In this document: positions 1 through 10,695 of the stretch, piece after piece | Numbering within the stretch: position 1 is the first letter of the stretch | How the letters are laid out: each line of letters starts with the position of its first letter | Assembly (NCBI GenBank): GCA_030123675.1 | Contig: JASJYH010000007.1 | Coordinates: forward strand, 1 to 56,658 | DNA from: Anaerolineae bacterium | Lineage (GTDB): Bacteria > Chloroflexota > Anaerolineae > Anaerolineales > Villigracilaceae | Length of the DNA stretch: 56,658 bases | Direction of reading: 5' to 3' | Notes under the pieces: generated by a model | What the model was told of the DNA's origin: nothing | The model's input: the letters and a program-made list of their open reading frames with translations, nothing else | Database searches by the model: none | Position numbers and translations under genes: made by a program

Positions 1-1
1 G

Positions 2-361
2 ATCCATTTTAAGGATATTGTTGCTTTGAAATACGCTGAACTGGTCTATAACGGCTTATGGTTCACTCCGCTGCGAGAGGCACTAGATAGCTTTGTTGAT
101 AGCACCCAAGGCCCAGTTACGGGTATGGCGCGGCTCAAACTGTTCAAGGGCAATATTATTCCAGCCGGTCGGAAGAGCAAATTTAGCTTGTATCGCGAGG
201 ATTTTGCAACCTTTGGCCAAGAAGATGTTTACGATCAATCGGATGCTGAGGGTTTCATTCATTTGTATGGCTTGTCACTAAAGGTTCGGGCGCTTAACAA
301 ATTGCCTGTTGCCGGTATGGATCTGCCCAAACCCGATTACAGCCGGTTTAAGAGAGATTAA
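2..361 (+). CDS. argG: argininosuccinate synthase, C-terminal part (cut by window start)
   Basis: C-terminal end of argininosuccinate synthase, which joins citrulline and aspartate in an ATP-dependent step of arginine synthesis in the cytosol. The reading frame is open from base 2 with no start codon in the window, so only about 119 residues are visible. They match the family tail, with the conserved stretches [17 protein letters not shown] and LFKGNI and an [11 protein letters not shown] segment. The stop at 359-361 lies one base before the argH ATG, so the two are translationally close. It leads the arginine/lysine cluster. Identity rests on recognising the C-terminal domain. Confidence 0.93.
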   Translation: MHFKDIVALKYAELVYNGLWFTPLREALDSFVDSTQGPVTGMARLKLFKGNIIPAGRKSKFSLYREDFATFGQEDVYDQSDAEGFIHLYGLSLKVRALNKLPVAGMDLPKPDYSRFKRD

Positions 362-362
362 T

Positions 363-1775
363 ATGAGCCTCTGGGATGGTCGCTTTCGCGAAAACCTTGA
401 TGGAAACGCCTTTGTGTTGAATGCATCCATTGCATTTGATAAACGATTGGCGCAGCAGGATGTTAAGGGCTCGATTGCCTGGGCGGCAGCTCTTGCTCGG
501 GCGGGTGTCTTAACAAAAGACGAATCAAAGCGCATCATCTCTGGACTTGAGGCTGTTGGCCTGGAATTCAAGAAGGGACTCTTCGCCCTTTCAGCCTCCG
601 ACGAAGACATCCACACCGCGGTGGAGCGACGCCTAGGAGAGCTGATCGGCTCACTATCAGGTAAGCTGCATACCGGTCGCAGCCGCAACGATCAGGTCGC
701 AACCGATTTTCGCCTGTGGATGATGGAATCCCAGCCGGAACTGATTGGGGCTATAAAAGGCTTGCAAGCTACACTCGTGATGCTTGCTGAGGATAACCTG
801 TCCACGTTAATGCCGGGCTACACTCACTTACAGCGCGCCCAACCTGTCACATTGGCACACTGGTTCCTGAGTCATTTCTGGGCGCTTCAGCGTGACCGCG
901 AGCGCCTTGCCGATCTACATCAGCGAGTTGCCATCATGCCTCTTGGTTGTGGCGCCTTAGCGGGAACAGGATTTCCAATTGACCGCCAAGCTTTAGCAAA
1001 GGAGCTTGGCTTTGAAGCCCCCGCTCCCAACAGCATGGATGCTATCTCTGATAGAGATTTTGCGGCGGAATTTTTATTCTGTACAGCGATGATCGGAGTA
1101 CACCTGAGTAAACTGGCCGAGAATATTGTTTTGTTCACCACGGCAGAGTTCGGTTTCTTCGAACTCTCGGATGCCTATTCAACCGGTTCCAGCCTGATGC
1201 CACAGAAGAAGAACCCTGATTTGTTCGAGCTGGCGCGCGGCAAAGCCGGTACATTAATCGGGCTGCTGGCAGGAGCCGTTGCGACCCTGAAAGGATTACC
1301 TTCAACATACGATAAAGATTTACAAGAAGATAAAGTGCCTGTTTTTCAGGCTTTCGACACATTAACAACGATCATGCCCGTACTGGCAAGAGCGCTAGAG
1401 ACAATGACCATCAATGATGAGCGTATGCTGGCGGCGATTGACCCTGGAATGATGGCCACCGATTTGGCAGATTATCTAGTTCGAAAGGGCATCCCCTTTC
1501 GGGAAGCGCACAATCTAGTAGGTAATGCTGTCCGTGTAGCAGCCGAGAAAGACCTCAGCTTAAAGGACCTGCCCCTGGATGCGTATCGCCTACTTCTAAC
1601 TGGCGAATCAAATTCTGAGAAAGAGTGGCAAGCTGAAGATGTGTTTGAGGCGGACTTATATCAAATATTTGACCCAATTAAGTCGATCGAAACGAAAAAT
1701 GCAATTGGAGGCACCAGTCCCCAATCTGTAAAAAAACAAATTAAACGTGCAAAATCAATTCTTAAAGGAGAATAA
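363..1775 (+). CDS. argH: argininosuccinate lyase
   Basis: Argininosuccinate lyase of the fumarase/aspartase superfamily. It splits argininosuccinate into arginine and fumarate as a soluble tetramer. The 470-residue product has the superfamily signature [11 protein letters not shown] near residue 275, the SRNDQVATD segment and [15 protein letters not shown]-type residues (here [15 protein letters not shown]). The open frame extends upstream into argG, but the ATG at 363 gives the family N-terminus (MSLWDGRF) and follows a purine-rich AGAGAG inside the argG end. It sits directly after argG and 2 nt before lysW, consistent with one transcript. Confidence 0.97.
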   Translation: MSLWDGRFRENLDGNAFVLNASIAFDKRLAQQDVKGSIAWAAALARAGVLTKDESKRIISGLEAVGLEFKKGLFALSASDEDIHTAVERRLGELIGSLSGKLHTGRSRNDQVATDFRLWMMESQPELIGAIKGLQATLVMLAEDNLSTLMPGYTHLQRAQPVTLAHWFLSHFWALQRDRERLADLHQRVAIMPLGCGALAGTGFPIDRQALAKELGFEAPAPNSMDAISDRDFAAEFLFCTAMIGVHLSKLAENIVLFTTAEFGFFELSDAYSTGSSLMPQKKNPDLFELARGKAGTLIGLLAGAVATLKGLPSTYDKDLQEDKVPVFQAFDTLTTIMPVLARALETMTINDERMLAAIDPGMMATDLADYLVRKGIPFREAHNLVGNAVRVAAEKDLSLKDLPLDAYRLLLTGESNSEKEWQAEDVFEADLYQIFDPIKSIETKNAIGGTSPQSVKKQIKRAKSILKGE

Positions 1776-1777
1776 TT

Positions 1778-1948
1778 ATGGCTAGTGTATCTTGCAATGA
1801 ATGTGCCGCTGATATCATTTTGGCGGACGGCACCGAGGTGAATGAAATCATCGTATGCCCCGAATGCGGTGTCGACCTGGAGGTTATCTCGCTCAACCCC
1901 GCAAAGCTTGAGATGGCGCCCATGGAAGAAGAAGACTGGGGCGAATAG
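1778..1948 (+). CDS. lysW: LysW amino-group carrier protein
   Basis: A 56-residue acidic carrier protein. Its C-terminal glutamate is ligated to the amino group of alpha-aminoadipate (lysine route) or glutamate (arginine route), protecting the intermediate and presenting it to LysZ, LysY, LysJ and LysK. Visible features are two CxxC knuckles for a zinc ribbon (CNEC near the start and CPEC at mid-length), high acidity and the diagnostic C-terminal motif EDWGE ending at the stop. An AAAGGAG ribosome site (1764-1770) lies inside the end of argH. It is too short for many gene callers. The rest of the LysW pathway follows, separated by an inserted repeat element. Confidence 0.96.
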   Translation: MASVSCNECAADIILADGTEVNEIIVCPECGVDLEVISLNPAKLEMAPMEEEDWGE

Positions 1949-2000
1949 CACCTGAAATCAAAATAGATGAACGAGGATTTATGATATCGAGAGTTTATCC

Positions 2001-2183
2001 GTAATTGCTCAAATTTCAGTTTTTTATGTCATTGCGAGACCCCGTAGGGGTCGTGGCAATCTCAGGGCACATGGCAAACTTATGTTCCCAGATTACATGA
2101 GACTGCCGCGTCGGCCTTCGGCCTCCTCGCAGTGACATAACCCTCTGTTGAGAATTTAAAACATCTTTATTTTGAGCAATTAC
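2001..2183. mobile_element. MITE-like element with 13-bp terminal inverted repeats and 8-bp target duplication
   Basis: Exact 13-bp inverted repeats GTAATTGCTCAAA (2001-2013) and TTTGAGCAATTAC (2171-2183) bound a 183-bp segment. The 8-bp sequence GTTTATCC occurs immediately outside both ends (1993-2000 and 2184-2191), as expected for a target-site duplication. Inside lies a second imperfect palindrome, ATGTCATTGCGAG (2026-2038) against CTCGCAGTGACAT (2126-2138), with GGCAATCTC and GGCCTTCGGCC hairpins between. There is no coding capacity. It looks like a non-autonomous transposable element inserted between lysW and lysX. The transposase family cannot be assigned from the window. Confidence 0.85.
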
Positions 2184-2209
2184 GTTTATCCACTGTAAGC
2201 TGAGGTTCT

Positions 2210-3085
2210 ATGCAACGAAGACTTAAAATCGGCGTGCTGTATTCCCGAATGCGTGTAGAGGAGAAATGGATCTTTGCCGCGCTGGCAAAGCAAGGTCTTG
2301 ACTATGTGCGATTGGACGACCGAGTGATTCATTTTGACTTGGAAGACCCAACACCTTGGCGGGAGTTTGATGCGGTGCTGGAGCGCTCGATCAGTTACAA
2401 CAGCGGTTTGTATGCCTTGCGGATACTGAACGCCTGGGGTATACCGACTGTCAATACAGCAGCGGTAGCAGAAGTGTGCGGCGACAAGCTTACAACCTCA
2501 GTGATGCTGGCAAAAGCGGGTGTGCCGCAGCCACACAACAAAGTGGCCTTTTCGACCGCAGCCGCACTAGATGCGATTGAGGAATTTGGTTATCCGGTTG
2601 TGCTGAAGCCGGTTATTGGTTCGTGGGGACGCTTGCTGGCGAAGATCAATGATCGCGACGCAGCCGAAGCTATCTTGGAACATAAGTCTATATTAGGATC
2701 AGTACAGCATTCTATATTTTATATCCAGGAATTCATCAAAAAGCCCGGACGCGATATTCGGGTTCTTTTGGTTGGCGACAAAGTTCTGACTGCGATCTAC
2801 CGTAAGTCTGAGCATTGGATCACCAACACAGCCCGGGGCGCTGAGGGCCAGGTTTTTTCGATCACACCAGAAGTTGAATCAATATGCTTGAAGGCAGCTG
2901 AAGCTGTTGGAGGAGGCATACTTGCAATAGATCTGGTTGAACACCCTGATAAGGGGCTGGTAGTCAATGAGGTCAATCACACAATGGAATTTCATTCGGC
3001 CCAACCAGTAAGCAGAGTGAACATTGCAGATGAGATTGTGAATTATGTAGTGGAAATAGCAAATGCAAGTAAGGAGGTTGTATGA
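2210..3085 (+). CDS. lysX: LysX/ArgX-type LysW ligase (ATP-grasp)
   Basis: ATP-grasp ligase that joins the C-terminal glutamate of LysW to the amino group of alpha-aminoadipate or glutamate. The 291-residue protein is family-sized. It shows the N-terminal domain starting KIGVLYSRMRVEEK, the ATP-grasp core VVLKPVIGSWGRLLAKI, the metal-binding acid region AIDLVEHPDKGLVVNEVNHTMEF and the C-terminal tail of LysX proteins. It overlaps lysY by 4 nt (ATGA). Whether it prefers aminoadipate (LysX), glutamate (ArgX) or both cannot be read from sequence alone. The arginine genes around it and the lysine operon at the other end of the window argue for dual use. Confidence 0.93.
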   Translation: MQRRLKIGVLYSRMRVEEKWIFAALAKQGLDYVRLDDRVIHFDLEDPTPWREFDAVLERSISYNSGLYALRILNAWGIPTVNTAAVAEVCGDKLTTSVMLAKAGVPQPHNKVAFSTAAALDAIEEFGYPVVLKPVIGSWGRLLAKINDRDAAEAILEHKSILGSVQHSIFYIQEFIKKPGRDIRVLLVGDKVLTAIYRKSEHWITNTARGAEGQVFSITPEVESICLKAAEAVGGGILAIDLVEHPDKGLVVNEVNHTMEFHSAQPVSRVNIADEIVNYVVEIANASKEVV

Positions 3086-4116
3086 CCAGTGTTTCAATTA
3101 TTGGCGCATCGGGATTTGGAGGCGGAGAGTTACTACGGTTGTTGCTAGCACACCCTGGCGTTGATATCAAGCAGGTTACCTCACGCTCTCACATGGGTGA
3201 GTATGTTTACCAGGTGCATCCCAATTTGCGAAAGCAAACGATGCTCAAGTTCAGCGACCCATCCCAGATTGAGGCAGTGGATGTTCTTTTTCTTGCCCAA
3301 CCGCACGGAAAGGCACAGCAAAATATTACTCATTACGCATCGCTTGCGAAAAAAATCATCGATCTTTCGGCTGATTTCCGCTTACGAAATGCAGATGACT
3401 ATGAACAATGGTATGGAGAACCGCATACCGCTCCGGATTGGCTTGGAAAGTTTGTTTACGGACTTCCTGAATTACACCGCGATGAATTAGCTAATGCTAA
3501 TTATGTCAGTGGAGTTGGTTGTAACGCAACGGCTAGCATTTTGGCTCTTCTGCCACTTGTCAAAGCGGATTTGATCGACCTTTCTGCTTCTGTCATTATC
3601 GAGATCAAAGTGGGTTCCTCAGAATCTGGGGCATTAGGAAACATCGGATCACACCACGCCGAACGTGCTTCCGTTATTCGAACGTTTTCTGCCTTTGGGC
3701 ATCGTCACACGGCCGAAGTAATCCAGGAGTTAGGCCTGGACAATATTTCTCTGACCATGACAGCCGTAGACTTGGTCCGAGGTGTGCTGGCAACGGCACA
3801 TGTTCAAGTAAGGTCAGGTGTGAAGAACAAGGATCTTTGGAAAGCATATCGGAGCATAGCAAAAGAGAATCCGTTTGTGCGCGTGGTCAAGGAACAACGC
3901 GGTATTTATCGTGTTCCAGAGCCCAAAATATTGGCAGGCTCAAATTACGCTGATATTGGCTTTGAGTTGGACGAGTCAACCGGCCATATAGTTTCGATAT
4001 GCGCAATTGATAACCTCATGAAAGGATCAGCTGGTTCAGCCGTGCAGTGTATGAATCTCATGCTGGGTCTGGAAGAGAACGTCGGACTGGAATTTGCAGG
4101 GTTGCATCCCATTTAG
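3082..4116 (+). CDS. lysY: LysW-aminoadipyl/glutamyl phosphate reductase (LysY/ArgC family)
   Basis: NADPH-dependent reductase that turns the LysW-bound acyl phosphate into the semialdehyde. The 344 residues match ArgC/LysY: an N-terminal dinucleotide fold (SIIGASGFGGGELLRLL), a catalytic cysteine at residue 147 in SGVGCNATAS, and the conserved VGSSESG and GHRHTAE motifs. The ATG overlaps the lysX stop in an ATGA junction with AAGGAGG just upstream, implying translational coupling. The N-acetylglutamyl-phosphate reductase role is the alternative, but the lysW-lysX context favours the carrier-protein pathway. Confidence 0.94.
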   Translation: MTSVSIIGASGFGGGELLRLLLAHPGVDIKQVTSRSHMGEYVYQVHPNLRKQTMLKFSDPSQIEAVDVLFLAQPHGKAQQNITHYASLAKKIIDLSADFRLRNADDYEQWYGEPHTAPDWLGKFVYGLPELHRDELANANYVSGVGCNATASILALLPLVKADLIDLSASVIIEIKVGSSESGALGNIGSHHAERASVIRTFSAFGHRHTAEVIQELGLDNISLTMTAVDLVRGVLATAHVQVRSGVKNKDLWKAYRSIAKENPFVRVVKEQRGIYRVPEPKILAGSNYADIGFELDESTGHIVSICAIDNLMKGSAGSAVQCMNLMLGLEENVGLEFAGLHPI

Positions 4117-4151
4117 GTAGGGTAATTTTTTATGATCACAGTGGAGCAGAG

Positions 4152-4967
4152 ATGGGTCAATCAATTATTGTTGTAAAGCTCGGTGGCACAGAAGGGGTGG
4201 ACTTTTCCGCTATATGCGCTGACGCCGCCGAGAGTTTCAAATCGGGACAGAAGTTGATCTTCGTACATGGCGGCTCGTCGGAAGCGAACGCCCTGGGCGA
4301 ATCACTAGGAAGGCCACCAAAATTTATTACTTCGCCATCAGGTTATACATCACGCTATACCAACCGCGACACTCTTGAGATTTTCCTGATGGCAGTCAAT
4401 GGTAAAGTCAACTCGCTGTTGGTTGAGCAATTACAAATGTTAGGTATTAATGCTTTTGGCTTGAGTGGTTTAGATGGGAGACTGATTCAAGCTACACGTA
4501 AGGCAGCCATCCAATCTGTGGAAAATGGCAAGCGTAAAATCATACGGAACGATTACACTGGAAAAATTGAAGGTATCAATGTGGAATTATTAGAAAGTCT
4601 GCTTGAAGCCGGCTATTTGCCGGTCATTGCGCCGATAGCTGTCAGTGAGAAGGGGGAGGCGTTAAATATAGATGCCGATCGGGCAGCTGCGATGGTTGCT
4701 GCAGCACTCAAGGCCGATACATTATTATTGCTAACAGCTGTCCCGGGCCTGCTCAAGAATTTTCCCGATGAAAGTAGCCTGATCAAAAAAATGACCCAAA
4801 CAGATTTAGAGCATGCCTTGGAAATTGCTCAAGGTCGTATGAAGAAAAAAGTTCTTGGTTCGCAAGAAGCTTTAAAGGGGGGCGTCGGGCAGGTCATCAT
4901 CGCCGATGGGCGCGTAAAAACTCCGATTTCAAACGCCTTGTCTGGAAATGGAACTGTGATTAAATAA
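4152..4967 (+). CDS. lysZ: LysW-aminoadipate/glutamate kinase (LysZ/ArgB family)
   Basis: Amino-acid kinase family protein (271 aa) that phosphorylates the side-chain carboxylate of LysW-bound aminoadipate or glutamate. Visible are IIVVKLGG at the N-terminus, the FVHGGSSEAN nucleotide/substrate loop, NIDADRAAAMVAAAL and the C-terminal GMKKKV-like segment (here GRMKKKVLG). The open frame runs back to 4047 inside lysY. The ATG at 4152 is chosen because it gives the family N-terminus and follows GGAG by 5 nt. It is third in the lysX-lysY-lysZ run. Confidence 0.93.
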   Translation: MGQSIIVVKLGGTEGVDFSAICADAAESFKSGQKLIFVHGGSSEANALGESLGRPPKFITSPSGYTSRYTNRDTLEIFLMAVNGKVNSLLVEQLQMLGINAFGLSGLDGRLIQATRKAAIQSVENGKRKIIRNDYTGKIEGINVELLESLLEAGYLPVIAPIAVSEKGEALNIDADRAAAMVAAALKADTLLLLTAVPGLLKNFPDESSLIKKMTQTDLEHALEIAQGRMKKKVLGSQEALKGGVGQVIIADGRVKTPISNALSGNGTVIK

Positions 4968-4980
4968 ATACATTATTGTT

Positions 4981-5009
4981 TAGACAATATTATTCGGAAG
5001 TGCTATAAT
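4981..5009 (+). promoter_or_regulatory. sigma70-type promoter for carAB
   Basis: TAGACA (4981-4986, 5 of 6 to TTGACA), a 17-nt spacer, and TATAAT (5004-5009) preceded by TG as an extended -10. The carA ATG begins 30 nt after the -10. This would let carAB and the following aminotransferase and hydrolase be transcribed independently of the lysWXYZ part. Confidence 0.7.
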
Positions 5010-5039
5010 CGTTCGAATCTCAAAAAGGCATAGAAGTTA

Positions 5040-6176
5040 ATGGCATTAGCGACACTTGTAATTGAAGACGGGACAGTACTCCAGGGTGAGGCCTTTGGTG
5101 CTGAAGCGGACTCAGTATTTGAGTTGGTTTTTAACACCAGCATGACTGGCTATCAAGAAATTCTGACCGATCCTTCTTATCGCGGCCAAGGAGTGCTATT
5201 TACAGTTCCTCACATCGGTAATGTGGGCATCAACAATGAGGATAACGAATCGTCCGCTCCTCAAATTTCAGCCGTAGTAATTCGTTCCCTGAGTCCAACA
5301 GTATCCAACTGGCGGGCAACTACTTCATTATCAGCTTGGTTAGCTGAAAATGAAGTCCCTGGAATCAGTGGCCTGGATACTCGATTCTTGACTCGCAAAT
5401 TGCGGGATGATGGCACAAAAAAAGCCGCCATCTCGACAAAAGGGACAGATCCACAGACACTTCTTAAACGCGCTCGAGATTGGCCGGGCCTGGACGGATT
5501 GGACACTGTCCAGGAGGTAACCTGTAAGAAACCCTACGTATGGGCAGGGGATAATGGAGATAAATGGATTTCTCAATCTTCAGAAACCACTGATAAACCC
5601 ATCGAGCATATCGTTGCCTACGATTTCGGGATAAAGAGAAATATATTGCGTCACCTTGCCAGTGCAACCGAACAGGTTACCGTTGTTCCGGCAAATACAT
5701 CGGCAGAACAGGTGTTGGCCCTGAACCCCAAAGGAATAATTCTTTCTAATGGGCCCGGGGATCCTGCAGGATTACCATATGCTGTCGAAGCAGTAAAAGA
5801 ATTACTCGATAGTGACATACCTATTTTGGGAATTTGTCTGGGTCACCAACTGATTGGCAGAGCATTGGGGGCTGAAACCTATCGGTTAAAATTCGGTCAC
5901 CACGGGGGCAACCACCCCGTCCAGCATTTGCCTTCGGGTAAGGTTTTAATTACAGCCCAGAACCATAACTTTTGTGTCACAACCGGAGACCTTAACCCTT
6001 CAGATGTAGTGATCACATACAAAAGCCTCAACGACGATTCGCTGGAAGGATTCCGTCTGAAAAATAAACCGGTACTTAGCGTGCAATTTCATCCCGAAGC
6101 AGCCCCCGGACCTCACGATGCCCAATATATATTTGGGTCCTTTTTCACACTGATCCGCGAAGTGGCTTATGCCTAA
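5040..6176 (+). CDS. carA: carbamoyl-phosphate synthase small (glutaminase) subunit
   Basis: Glutamine-hydrolysing subunit that channels ammonia to CarB for carbamoyl phosphate, a precursor of arginine and pyrimidines. The 378 residues have the N-terminal CarA domain ([19 protein letters not shown]) and a class I glutamine amidotransferase domain. The nucleophile Cys266 is in GICLGHQ, and the partner His/Glu lie in [11 protein letters not shown]. It overlaps carB by 8 nt. It has its own upstream promoter, and the ribosome site before the ATG is weak. Confidence 0.97.
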   Translation: MALATLVIEDGTVLQGEAFGAEADSVFELVFNTSMTGYQEILTDPSYRGQGVLFTVPHIGNVGINNEDNESSAPQISAVVIRSLSPTVSNWRATTSLSAWLAENEVPGISGLDTRFLTRKLRDDGTKKAAISTKGTDPQTLLKRARDWPGLDGLDTVQEVTCKKPYVWAGDNGDKWISQSSETTDKPIEHIVAYDFGIKRNILRHLASATEQVTVVPANTSAEQVLALNPKGIILSNGPGDPAGLPYAVEAVKELLDSDIPILGICLGHQLIGRALGAETYRLKFGHHGGNHPVQHLPSGKVLITAQNHNFCVTTGDLNPSDVVITYKSLNDDSLEGFRLKNKPVLSVQFHPEAAPGPHDAQYIFGSFFTLIREVAYA

Positions 6177-9100
6177 ACGGACGGATATTAAAACCATCTT
6201 GGTGCCTGGCTCTGGCCCAATTGTGATTGGACAAGCCGCAGAATTTGATTACTCGGGTACCCAGGCTGTCAAGGTATTACGTGAGCAGGGGTACCGAATT
6301 GTCCTAGTAAACTCAAATCCGGCTACCATCATGACGGATCCAGAAATCGCAGATGCAACCTATATCGAGCCCCTAACCTTAGAATCTATGACGGCCATCA
6401 TCGCTCAAGAAAAGCCGGATGCCATGCTGCCTACCGTTGGTGGTCAGACCGGATTAAATTTGGCGCTGGAACTCAGTGAAAACAACGTACTCGAGAAATT
6501 TGGTGTGCAATTAATCGGCGCGAATCTGAACGCAATCAAAGCTGCCGAAGATCGCATGTTATTCCGGAAAACCATGCTGAAAGCCGAGATTCCAATTCCG
6601 AACGGTGGCCCTGTCTATTCGCAAGACGAAGCCACTGCTCTGATGGAGAAGATAGGCTACCCGGTTTTGGTTCGAGCCTCATTTGCCATGGGAGGCGCTG
6701 GGGCAGCCTGGATCTACACTCATGCCGAGTTAAAGGAAGCAGTTCGAAAGGCCATAGCCGAATCGCCCATCAAACAGGCTTGGCTGGAAGAATCCGTCAT
6801 GGGCTGGAAAGAATTTGAATTGGAAGTAATGCGCGACAGCGCCGATAATTTTGTTGTGGTTTGCTCTATCGAAAATCTTGACCCAATGGGAATCCACACC
6901 GGCGATAGTATTACCATTGCACCTGTCCAAACACTGACTGACCGTGAATACCAAAATTTACGTACCTTGGCCTATCGAGTGATGGGAGCCGTGGGTGTGG
7001 AGACAGGTGGTGCAAACGTGCAATTTGCTGTTGATCCAAAAACTGGCCGCGCATTGGTGATCGAGATGAATCCGCGCGTCAGCCGTTCTTCAGCGTTAGC
7101 ATCCAAGGCCACCGGATTTCCTATCGCTAAGATTGCAGCTCTGGTTGCTGTAGGGTTCACTCTTGATGAGATTCAAAATGACATAACCAGGCAAACCCAG
7201 GCAGCCTTTGAACCGTCGCTTGATTATGTTGTTGTTAAAATTCCTCGCTGGGCATTTGAAAAATTCCCTGGTGTTGACCCCACCCTGGGCCCGCAAATGA
7301 AATCTGTTGGCGAGGTCATGGCGCTCGGTCGTACCTTCCCAGAAGCCCTAAATAAGGCGGTTCAGTCACTAGAAATTGGGGTTGATGCAATCGATGGAAG
7401 CGGACCGGATATCGAAACGGCCGATCAGCAAGTGGACCTGGAAGCCCTCCAAATTCCCACGGCAGACCGGCTCTTTAAAGTCTATCGTGCCCTGCGGGCA
7501 GGTACTTCCCTAGCGGAAATCGCTCAAGCTACGAGCTATGATCCTTGGTTCCTTTCTCAGATGAATGAAATCTTAAATTGCGAGTCCCAGATTGCGAAAC
7601 TTCGAATACTCTCTGAAAGCGGAAGTCAGAGGGATGAAAATAAACGCCTGCTCCATAAAGCAAAGAAAATGGGTTTTTCTGACTCGTATATTGCCCGGAT
7701 TCAGAACTCAGCCTTCGACCTTCATCTTTCAGCCCTTGACATACGAAATATCCGAAATGAATTGGGCATTAATCCAACTTTCCAGCGCGTAGATACCTGT
7801 GCAGCTGAGTTCGAAGCCCAGACACCCTATCTGTATAGCTCTTATGAAATGGATGACGAGGCCCGTCCAACCGAAAAACAAAAGATCATGATTCTGGGGG
7901 GTGGACCCAACCGAATTGGCCAAGGTATCGAATTTGATTATTGTTGTTGCCAAGCTTGTTTTGCACTAGCGGAGTTGGGCTATGAGACTATTATGTATAA
8001 CTGCAATCCAGAAACTGTCTCAACCGATTATGACACCGCAGCGCGACTCTATTTCGAACCCTTGACCCTGGAACATGTCTTAAATGTTATCGATCGTGAG
8101 CAGCCCGAGGGAGTGATTGTGCAATTTGGGGGCCAAACTCCTTTGAATTTGTCGGCCGGACTGGAAGCCGCGGGGGTAAATGTAATAGGCACCCCCCCCA
8201 GCGCCATACAGCTCTCGGAAGATCGGGAAAAGTTTGCCAAATTACTGATCGAGCTAGACATCCCTCAGCCAGAGAACGGGATTGCCCGCTCGCTGGACGA
8301 AGCTCGTCAGGTTGCGGAAAAGATCGGTTATCCGGTTTTGGTGCGACCATCCTTTGTCCTAGGTGGACGAGCTATGGCATTGGTCGAGCGCGAAGATAGT
8401 CTAGCAGGAATCATCGAGAAAGCAATCGAAGCCGCCCCAGGGCAGCCTATCCTAATCGATAAATTTATGGAAGATGCTTTTGAGATCGATGTGGATGCTC
8501 TGGCTGATGGCAAGCAGGTGGTTATTGGCGCTGTGATGCAACATATCGAGGAAGCTGGTGTGCACTCGGGCGATGCTGCTTGTGTGTTGCCACCTTATAA
8601 GGTCAGCGCTTACCATCTATCGATCATGAGCGAATATACAAAAAAACTAGGGCTTGCTTTGGGCGTACGCGGCTTGATGAATGTTCAGTTTGCTCTAAAA
8701 GATGAGATAGTGGTAGTGTTGGAGGTTAATCCGCGAGCGTCGCGCACGGTACCATACGCCAGCAAAGCCACCAGATTAAATCTTGCTTACATTGCAGCTC
8801 AGGTAATTGTTGGGAAAACGCTTTCTGAGTTGGGCGTGCTTGAAGAGCCACGTGTTGATGGTTTCTTTATAAAAGAAGCGGTGCTGCCCTTTAAGAAGTT
8901 GCCTGGCTCCAGTACATTGTTGGGCCCTGAGATGCATTCAACGGGCGAAGTGATGGGGCACGCCTCCCATTTCGGACATGCGTTTGCCAAATCACAGATT
9001 GCGGCGGGGATGCCTCTGCCGCAGACAGGTGCTGTACTGATAAGTGTAAATGATTACGATAAAAGCGCTGCTCTAAAATTTGCTCGTGACTTGCATCGCC

Positions 9101-9432
9101 TGGGCTTCAAAATTTATGCCACACCGGGTACAGCCGATTTTATCAAGCGTGTGGGCATTCCTGCCATAGCGGTTAATAAGGTGGCGGATAAATCACCACA
9201 CACCGTCGATTTGATCCGCAATGGAAAAGTGCAACTCATCCTGAATACACCGCTTGGGCCAAACGCTCATTTCGATGGTGCCGAAATCCGAGCTGCCGCT
9301 AATTTGATGGATATACCTTTATTAACTACTTTGTCAGCTGCGGCTGCGGCCGTATCTGCAATTCAAGCAGTAAAAAAGAATGAGTTACGCTACCGTAGTT
9401 TGCAAAGCCATTATTCTATAAAGCAAAGGTAA
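6169..9432 (+). CDS. carB: carbamoyl-phosphate synthase large subunit
   Basis: Full-length (1087 aa) ammonia-using subunit. It has two tandem ATP-grasp halves, each opening with a dinucleotide-like segment ([20 protein letters not shown] and [20 protein letters not shown]), and a C-terminal MGS-like allosteric domain from about residue 950 ([13 protein letters not shown]). It makes carbamoyl phosphate from bicarbonate, ammonia and 2 ATP. The start overlaps carA, so the two are co-translated. lysJ begins 3 nt after its stop. Nothing is missing or broken. Confidence 0.98.
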   Translation: MPKRTDIKTILVPGSGPIVIGQAAEFDYSGTQAVKVLREQGYRIVLVNSNPATIMTDPEIADATYIEPLTLESMTAIIAQEKPDAMLPTVGGQTGLNLALELSENNVLEKFGVQLIGANLNAIKAAEDRMLFRKTMLKAEIPIPNGGPVYSQDEATALMEKIGYPVLVRASFAMGGAGAAWIYTHAELKEAVRKAIAESPIKQAWLEESVMGWKEFELEVMRDSADNFVVVCSIENLDPMGIHTGDSITIAPVQTLTDREYQNLRTLAYRVMGAVGVETGGANVQFAVDPKTGRALVIEMNPRVSRSSALASKATGFPIAKIAALVAVGFTLDEIQNDITRQTQAAFEPSLDYVVVKIPRWAFEKFPGVDPTLGPQMKSVGEVMALGRTFPEALNKAVQSLEIGVDAIDGSGPDIETADQQVDLEALQIPTADRLFKVYRALRAGTSLAEIAQATSYDPWFLSQMNEILNCESQIAKLRILSESGSQRDENKRLLHKAKKMGFSDSYIARIQNSAFDLHLSALDIRNIRNELGINPTFQRVDTCAAEFEAQTPYLYSSYEMDDEARPTEKQKIMILGGGPNRIGQGIEFDYCCCQACFALAELGYETIMYNCNPETVSTDYDTAARLYFEPLTLEHVLNVIDREQPEGVIVQFGGQTPLNLSAGLEAAGVNVIGTPPSAIQLSEDREKFAKLLIELDIPQPENGIARSLDEARQVAEKIGYPVLVRPSFVLGGRAMALVEREDSLAGIIEKAIEAAPGQPILIDKFMEDAFEIDVDALADGKQVVIGAVMQHIEEAGVHSGDAACVLPPYKVSAYHLSIMSEYTKKLGLALGVRGLMNVQFALKDEIVVVLEVNPRASRTVPYASKATRLNLAYIAAQVIVGKTLSELGVLEEPRVDGFFIKEAVLPFKKLPGSSTLLGPEMHSTGEVMGHASHFGHAFAKSQIAAGMPLPQTGAVLISVNDYDKSAALKFARDLHRLGFKIYATPGTADFIKRVGIPAIAVNKVADKSPHTVDLIRNGKVQLILNTPLGPNAHFDGAEIRAAANLMDIPLLTTLSAAAAAVSAIQAVKKNELRYRSLQSHYSIKQR

Positions 9433-9435
9433 AAG

Positions 9436-10620
9436 ATGAAACCATCCAACATTATAGAAATCGAATCAAAACACACTTCCGGACTATATAAGAAGCAGCC
9501 ATTTGTTATAGTTCGAGGTGAGGCCGCATTATTATTTGACATGGAGGGGAACAGTTATCTTGATTGCACATCCGGTCACGGGGTGGCCAATCTCGGTCAT
9601 GCCCATCCCAAAATTGCTGAGGCCCTTGCCAAGCAATCCACCAAGCTGATAACGCTTTTTGAGACATTCCCAAATGATCAGCGTGCAATGCTTATGAGTA
9701 AGATAACCTCTCTGGTCCCCGATCTCGAGCGAGTCTTTTTCTGTAATTCAGGTACGGAAGCGGTGGAAGCTGCTCTCAAATTTTCTCGATTGTCAACCGG
9801 ACGTTCTGGAATCATTGCCAGCATGCGTGGATTCCACGGGCGCACGATGGGTGCCCTTTCTGCTACCTGGAACAAACACTATCGCGAGGCTTTTGAACCT
9901 TTGGTTCCCGAATATAGTCATGTTCCATTTAATAATATCGACCGCCTTGATGGGGCTGTCACTGACCAAACTGCTGCTGTGCTTCTGGAAGTAGTTCAGG
10001 GGGAAGGCGGCATTTACCTAGCAAATCCAGAGTATCTTGAGGCTGCCAGGCGTTTTTGTACCGAAAGAGGCACGCTGCTTATTTTTGATGAAATCCAAAC
10101 TGGGTTTTGCCGTACAGGTAAAATGTTTGCCTTTCAACATTATGACATAACGCCAGATATGATATGTGTTGCCAAATCATTGGCCGGAGGTGTCCCAATT
10201 GGAGCAGTCTTGATTGGACCAAGCGTTCAAGGGTTCAGTGTGGGCCTGCATGGCTCTACCTTTGGGGGTAATCCTTTGGCATGTGCCGCAGCCAATGCAG
10301 CCCTGCAGGTTATGGAAGACGAAGACTTGGCCCGCCAAGCTGAGGAAAAAGGGGAGTATTTGATGGATAAACTTAATGAACTTAATACTCCCATCATTCG
10401 TGAGATACGCGGGCTTGGTTTGATGATTGGAATCGAGCTAAAACAAAAAGTGGCGCCTTTCATGAAGGCATTGCAAGATCGGCGAATTCTTGCCCTTAAT
10501 GCCGGCCTGAGCATAATCCGCTTGCTACCGCCTTTGGTCATCACATACGAGCAGATCGATATGCTGGTAGATGCCTTGAGCGATGTACTTGTACCCGGAC
10601 AACATGAAAATGCTGGCTGA
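9436..10620 (+). CDS. lysJ: LysW-gamma-lysine/ornithine aminotransferase (LysJ/ArgD family)
   Basis: Class III PLP aminotransferase (394 aa) that converts the LysW-bound semialdehyde to LysW-lysine or LysW-ornithine with glutamate as amino donor. Motifs are [17 protein letters not shown], the PLP aspartate region [11 protein letters not shown], Lys247 in VAKSLAGG as the Schiff-base lysine, and [14 protein letters not shown]. It starts 3 nt after carB. ArgD (acetylornithine aminotransferase) belongs to the same family. The lysW pathway context and the adjacent LysK decide the name. Confidence 0.9.
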   Translation: MKPSNIIEIESKHTSGLYKKQPFVIVRGEAALLFDMEGNSYLDCTSGHGVANLGHAHPKIAEALAKQSTKLITLFETFPNDQRAMLMSKITSLVPDLERVFFCNSGTEAVEAALKFSRLSTGRSGIIASMRGFHGRTMGALSATWNKHYREAFEPLVPEYSHVPFNNIDRLDGAVTDQTAAVLLEVVQGEGGIYLANPEYLEAARRFCTERGTLLIFDEIQTGFCRTGKMFAFQHYDITPDMICVAKSLAGGVPIGAVLIGPSVQGFSVGLHGSTFGGNPLACAAANAALQVMEDEDLARQAEEKGEYLMDKLNELNTPIIREIRGLGLMIGIELKQKVAPFMKALQDRRILALNAGLSIIRLLPPLVITYEQIDMLVDALSDVLVPGQHENAG

Positions 10621-10695
10621 TATTTCCTTGCGCAAGAGGAACCTTCACCAATCTAAATCAATTTGGACGGGCACGAGCAGAAGATACTGTAAGAA

